Below, one piece after another: positions 60,560-64,000 of a stretch of 64,000 bases of DNA. Origin of the DNA: Palaemon carinicauda (taxonomy: Eukaryota; Arthropoda; Malacostraca; Decapoda; Palaemonidae); the NCBI RefSeq assembly GCF_036898095.1, contig NC_090767.1:32246172-32310171 (forward strand), written 5' to 3'. The notes under the pieces were generated by a model. That model saw only the letters and a program-made list of their open reading frames with translations. It was not told the origin of the DNA and did no database searches. Each line of letters starts with the position of its first letter. Position 1 is the stretch's first letter. Both the position numbers and the translations under genes were made by a program.

Positions 60560-61465
60560 CTGTTGTTTAGGTACATTGCCGAACCCTTCCAGCCATGCAG
60601 AGGCTCTTGTAGTTTTTGCAGCCTATAGGAAAAAGGTCTCAAAAAAGGCCTTAAAAACTCTCCACTCCTGCCCAAGTACTGGCTGGATGCAGACTGCCCA
60701 GACAACAAAATAAAAACCATGAAAAGCTGTCGTATAAGCATGACCTCTCACCAGAGGGCTGATTTAGGTGCCATTTGAAGAAATGGTGGAATTTCCCAAA
60801 AGAAGCTCAACAAATAATTCTCCTGAAAACATGTAATAAACAAAGAATTAATCTTTGGTGGAAAAAAAAATAGGTTTAAAGCATCTTGCTTAATGAGTGA
60901 AGACAAATTAGGTAAGTAAAATCCTTCTGATGAAACTATTTAGAAGAGGGGATTTTTACAATTAGTTTCTAAAGACAAAAGTTGAATGATTGAAAACCAC
61001 AAGTTAATCTTTACTTAGTTTTGTGATTCAGAAATAAAAAAAGTAATTTAGGACATATCTGTCTGTCTGTGTCTCTGTCTGTCTGTGCTGCCGAAGTGAG
61101 ATATCCAATCTCTTTCACCTTTGTTTGTTTCTGCTAATAAAATGAAGTTTTACTTCCCACTAAAAGGAAGAGGAAAGATTAATATCAAATTAAATATAAG
61201 ACAGTACTGGAATATAAAAAGGTTCTAATATAGTTATGATATAGTAAATTATCAAATAAATATATTTTTATCATAAATAATAGTAATGTTAACAATGATA
61301 GTATCAATAAAAATGACAATATAGAAAACTTTTGCAAAAGTTATCGACAGGAGAGTAACTTTATTCTTCGCGTTTTATTCATTAGGAACAATAAACTTAG
61401 ATTTTATTTTTTTCCTTTAATTCATTTAGAGTAGTAACTTCAAAGTTTTTAACTTAAAATCTTAC

Positions 61466-61656
61466 CTCATCTTTTTGTCTCAGTTCTGTGTTCTTTATCC
61501 TCTCATCAGAAGTTGACTAAATGGGTCTGACTGACGCTGTTCTAACATTTCAGCTTCTCTTCAGTCCAACAGATGACAGTGGACAATATCCCCTTGCACC
61601 AGTCAGTCAGTCAGTCAGTTAGTCAATCAATGTTCAGTTCTACCAGTTCATCTGAT
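61466..61656 (-). other. Putative non-coding exon E1
   Basis: Minus strand, 191 bp, acceptor TTTCCTTTTTACAG, donor GTAAGAT, both strong. All three frames have stops, one caused by a (GACT)n tract. Its counterpart E2 keeps both splice sites. Confidence 0.35.
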
Positions 61657-61989
61657 CTGTAAAAAGGAAATAGCATCAACATACGAGGGCAAAACAAAGT
61701 TTAAGTGCTATACAAAAGATAAAATGTCTACAATAGAAATCTTGTTGTGATATATCTTCACTCTGATCTTTTATTGCAAAACGAAATGGATCAACTAAAT
61801 TAATAAGAATATGTAGTAGCAGAGCATATCTATTCATTATCATATAACATTAAATGCAGGATAGAAGTTGTACAAAAACACTTTATATGTAAGTTCACAA
61901 AAAAGGATATACTTCTGATAAATATCATTTTGCATGGAGCAAATAGCCTGTTATAAAATGAGTAAAATAAATGAGTTGTAGACAGGAGT

Positions 61990-63510
61990 GTCTATACAAA
62001 AAAGAGGAAGAAGACTACTTTAGAGAAGGTCAAAGTTAAGGAATAACTGAGTCTGGTAATTACCACCATTAATCCGAGATAAGCTTTAAAGACCTGTCTT
62101 GGGGTCAGATTCTGATTCCTCAATTCAGAAATTGGCTACAATTCCTTATGGGAGACTCTTTACTTTCGCTCAGGTGTTGACTGGACTCGGTGTGCCCAAC
62201 CTCCAAAATAAAAACCTGAGGTGAGGAGAGCCATTTTAGACAGAGTATGTCAAGCACCTCGTACCACCAGCCGTTGTTTGGAGCTTCCCTTGTCGATCAT
62301 GGCCTCTGATACTCTAGTCAAGGTGTAGCTCAGGTCTTTGCAAGGAAGGACTCGCTGAGTGCAAGGAGATGTCCGAATGACATTTCTCTATAGCTCTGAT
62401 GAAAGCACCATTAGAGAAGAGGGAGGAACTCCCGAAGAGAAGCTCGTCACTTAATCATTTCCCTGCAAACATACAATAAACCTACAAAAAATAGTTATTT
62501 TGAAAAACAGAATTATCAAATGCCTCTTACTTAATGGTCAATGATGAATTGGTGAAATAAATGCAATGCCTTAAAACCATTATAAGTAGGTACCTTTTAC
62601 AATTATTATTATCTAAAAATAATAGTAGATTGCCTGAAACACCAGAAAAAAATGTTCACTTCTATTTGAGAAAACTAATCAACTTAAAGACAGAGAAAAA
62701 GAAAACCTCAAGCTACAGTTACTGTTAATTACTCCTATGTTCCTCCCTCCTATTCCTTCGGTCTTTCTGTCTGCATGAAAATAAGAGAGACACACCTGAC
62801 TTAATCTACCTTTGTTTGTTTCATGTTGATATAGAAGAAATCATTACCTTTTATAAAGTCAACATTTATATTTCATTGTGTGAACGCATGGAAATATTCG
62901 ATAATAAGTCTAATTGTATAAATTATTTAAAAATTTATATTCAACATGAATAATGAAAATTAATGTTAACGTTACTTTTCATTTAATTTATTAAAAAAAG
63001 TAACTTAAAATATTACCCTTTCTATTCCTTTAATTAGGAGCAGTAACTACAAATCTTACATTTTCATTCTATTGATTAAAAGAAGTAACTACTTATCATA
63101 CCCATTTCATACAATTTATTAAGAACAGTAACTCAAAATTCTTACCCTTAAAATCCTACCTCATCTTCTAAGTCTCCTCTCCAATGTCAGCTTCAGTTCT
63201 GCCTTCCTTCATTTTCTGATAAGAATTTGACTTCATGAGTCTGACGGACGCTGGCCTAACATGTCAGCTTCTCTTAGGTCCAACAGATGACGAGGAACTG
63301 TATCTGTCTGCATCAGTCAGCCAGTCAGTCAGTCAGTCTTCGGTTCTACCAGTTCATATGATCTGCAATAAGAAACAGCATCAACATATGAGGCCATTAC
63401 AAAGTTCAAGTGTTTTACAAAAGATCAAATCTTTGCAATAAAAAGATTAGTGTGATAATCCTTTACTTTGATCCTTAATTGCAAAACTAAATTGATTTAC
63501 TATAATAATA
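61990..63510 (-). repeat. 1.7-kb tandem duplication, unit 2
   Basis: Second unit of the duplication described for 60240-61790. Its equivalent of exon A has decayed. Confidence 0.75.
63160..63362 (-). other. Putative non-coding exon E2
   Basis: Minus strand, 203 bp, acceptor GTTTCTTATTGCAG, donor GTAGGAT. Stops in all frames; contains the (GACT)n tract. Confidence 0.35.
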
Positions 63511-63639
63511 TGATTCCTTAGCAGAAAAACTGGTCCATTTTAACATGTAAGTTTGGAGAAAAAGTTATACTTTCTGATACGTTTACTTTAATGTTCAAAT
63601 TAATCAAATACAGAACAAGAGAATTCACAAAGAACTCAC

Positions 63640-63733
63640 CTGTCTGAAAAGTTTTAAGATCCCTTTTTCTCATATCTTTTTTGTTGCATGATATGAGTCC
63701 TTTGAAGGACTTAGGTAAAAATGATGTCTTCAT
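63640..63733 (-). CDS. Putative exon F with possible start codon
   Basis: Minus strand. The donor GTGAGTTC is strong. The frame starts at ATG (63731-63733) and gives MKTSFLPKSFKGLISCNKKD then MRKRDLKTFQT plus one base. A (CT)n tract on this strand (63742-63788) sits immediately upstream and could serve as a polypyrimidine tract, in which case the ATG is not necessarily the start. No family recognised. Confidence 0.3.
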
Positions 63734-63739
63734 TCACCC

Positions 63740-63741
<2 letters not shown>

Positions 63742-63788
<47 letters not shown>
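63742..63788. repeat. (AG)n microsatellite
   Basis: Uninterrupted dinucleotide tract of about 47 bp. Confidence 0.97.
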
Positions 63789-63791
<3 letters not shown>

Positions 63792-64000
63792 CTTGCTGAA
63801 GAGCTTATGCTTACAGATTCCGTCCAGAGCTTTGAGGGAAGATTACGGACATTTCAGAAGACATTATCAATGTAGTCTAATATTGAAAAATAAAATGTTA
63901 AAGGTGATAAAAACAACATTTGTTTTCATTCAAAGATTTATTTCTGATGATTTCCACTGTTACTTATTACCTACCATCGCCTCTACTATCATCAGCAAGA

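Larger units (their letters stand above)
60240..61790 (-). repeat. 1.7-kb tandem duplication, unit 1
   Basis: Collinear with about 61990-63510: GAGAAGGWCAAAGTTAAGGAAT, the AATAAAAACC block, GTTTGTTTCTGCT-type blocks, the (AGTC)n exon-like segment and ATTGCAAAACKAAATKGAT. Identity is moderate, so the duplication is not recent. Confidence 0.75.

Overview
The window looks like repeat-dominated nuclear DNA of an arthropod, most likely a decapod crustacean. This is an inference from the repeat families present: a DIRS-type tyrosine-recombinase retrotransposon, a tRNA-derived SINE resembling one I associate with penaeid shrimp, several LINE clades, and very long AT, AG/CT and TG microsatellites. 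There is no bacterial gene organisation, no rRNA or tRNA gene, and no CRISPR array. Almost every recognisable coding stretch is a decayed piece of a transposable element.

Layout from left to right. 1-1 kb: Copia pol fragment. 2.1-3.6 kb: LINE reverse transcriptase/RNase H relic on the minus strand. 3.6-11.8 kb: a nearly complete DIRS-like element with inverted terminal repeats, gag, RT, RNase H, tyrosine recombinase and an internal complementary region. 12.7-13.5 kb: a MITE with an 8-bp target duplication. 14.2-14.7 kb: a minisatellite. 15.4-17.4 kb: a hAT transposase relic and a LINE ORF1, both minus strand. 17.8-20.3 kb and 27.4-29.4 kb: two copies of one unknown repeat. 20.4-24.3 kb: Copia gag, RTE and CR1/L2-like LINE pieces. 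24.4-27.3 kb: microsatellites and small tandem duplications. 31.3-36 kb: LINE tail, YR relic, possible Gypsy LTR and a second, inverted hAT copy. 37.5-40.4 kb: a well preserved LINE RT-RNase H frame on the minus strand. 41.6-42.2 kb: LINE ORF1, plus strand. 42.7-45.5 kb: a piggyBac-type non-autonomous element with internal tandem repeats. 46.4-48.5 kb: LINE and SINE fragments. 50.1-57.0 kb: about 93 copies of a 75-bp satellite. 57.9-58.8 kb: a minisatellite. 59.0-63.8 kb: the only candidate host gene, on the minus strand, with several phase-compatible putative exons and an internal 1.7-kb tandem duplication.

The most interesting items are five. (1) A 65-69 bp hairpin-rich mobile unit occurs three times; two copies have target-site duplications, one has a matching empty site in this same window, and one is inserted in frame inside a reverse transcriptase. 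(2) A 7-kb satellite has every monomer exactly 75 bp and a poly(A)-signal hexamer in essentially every monomer. (3) The DIRS internal complementary region can be matched by eye to both ends of the element. (4) The piggyBac-type element carries about four 370-bp internal repeats. (5) A candidate spliced gene lies at the right end.
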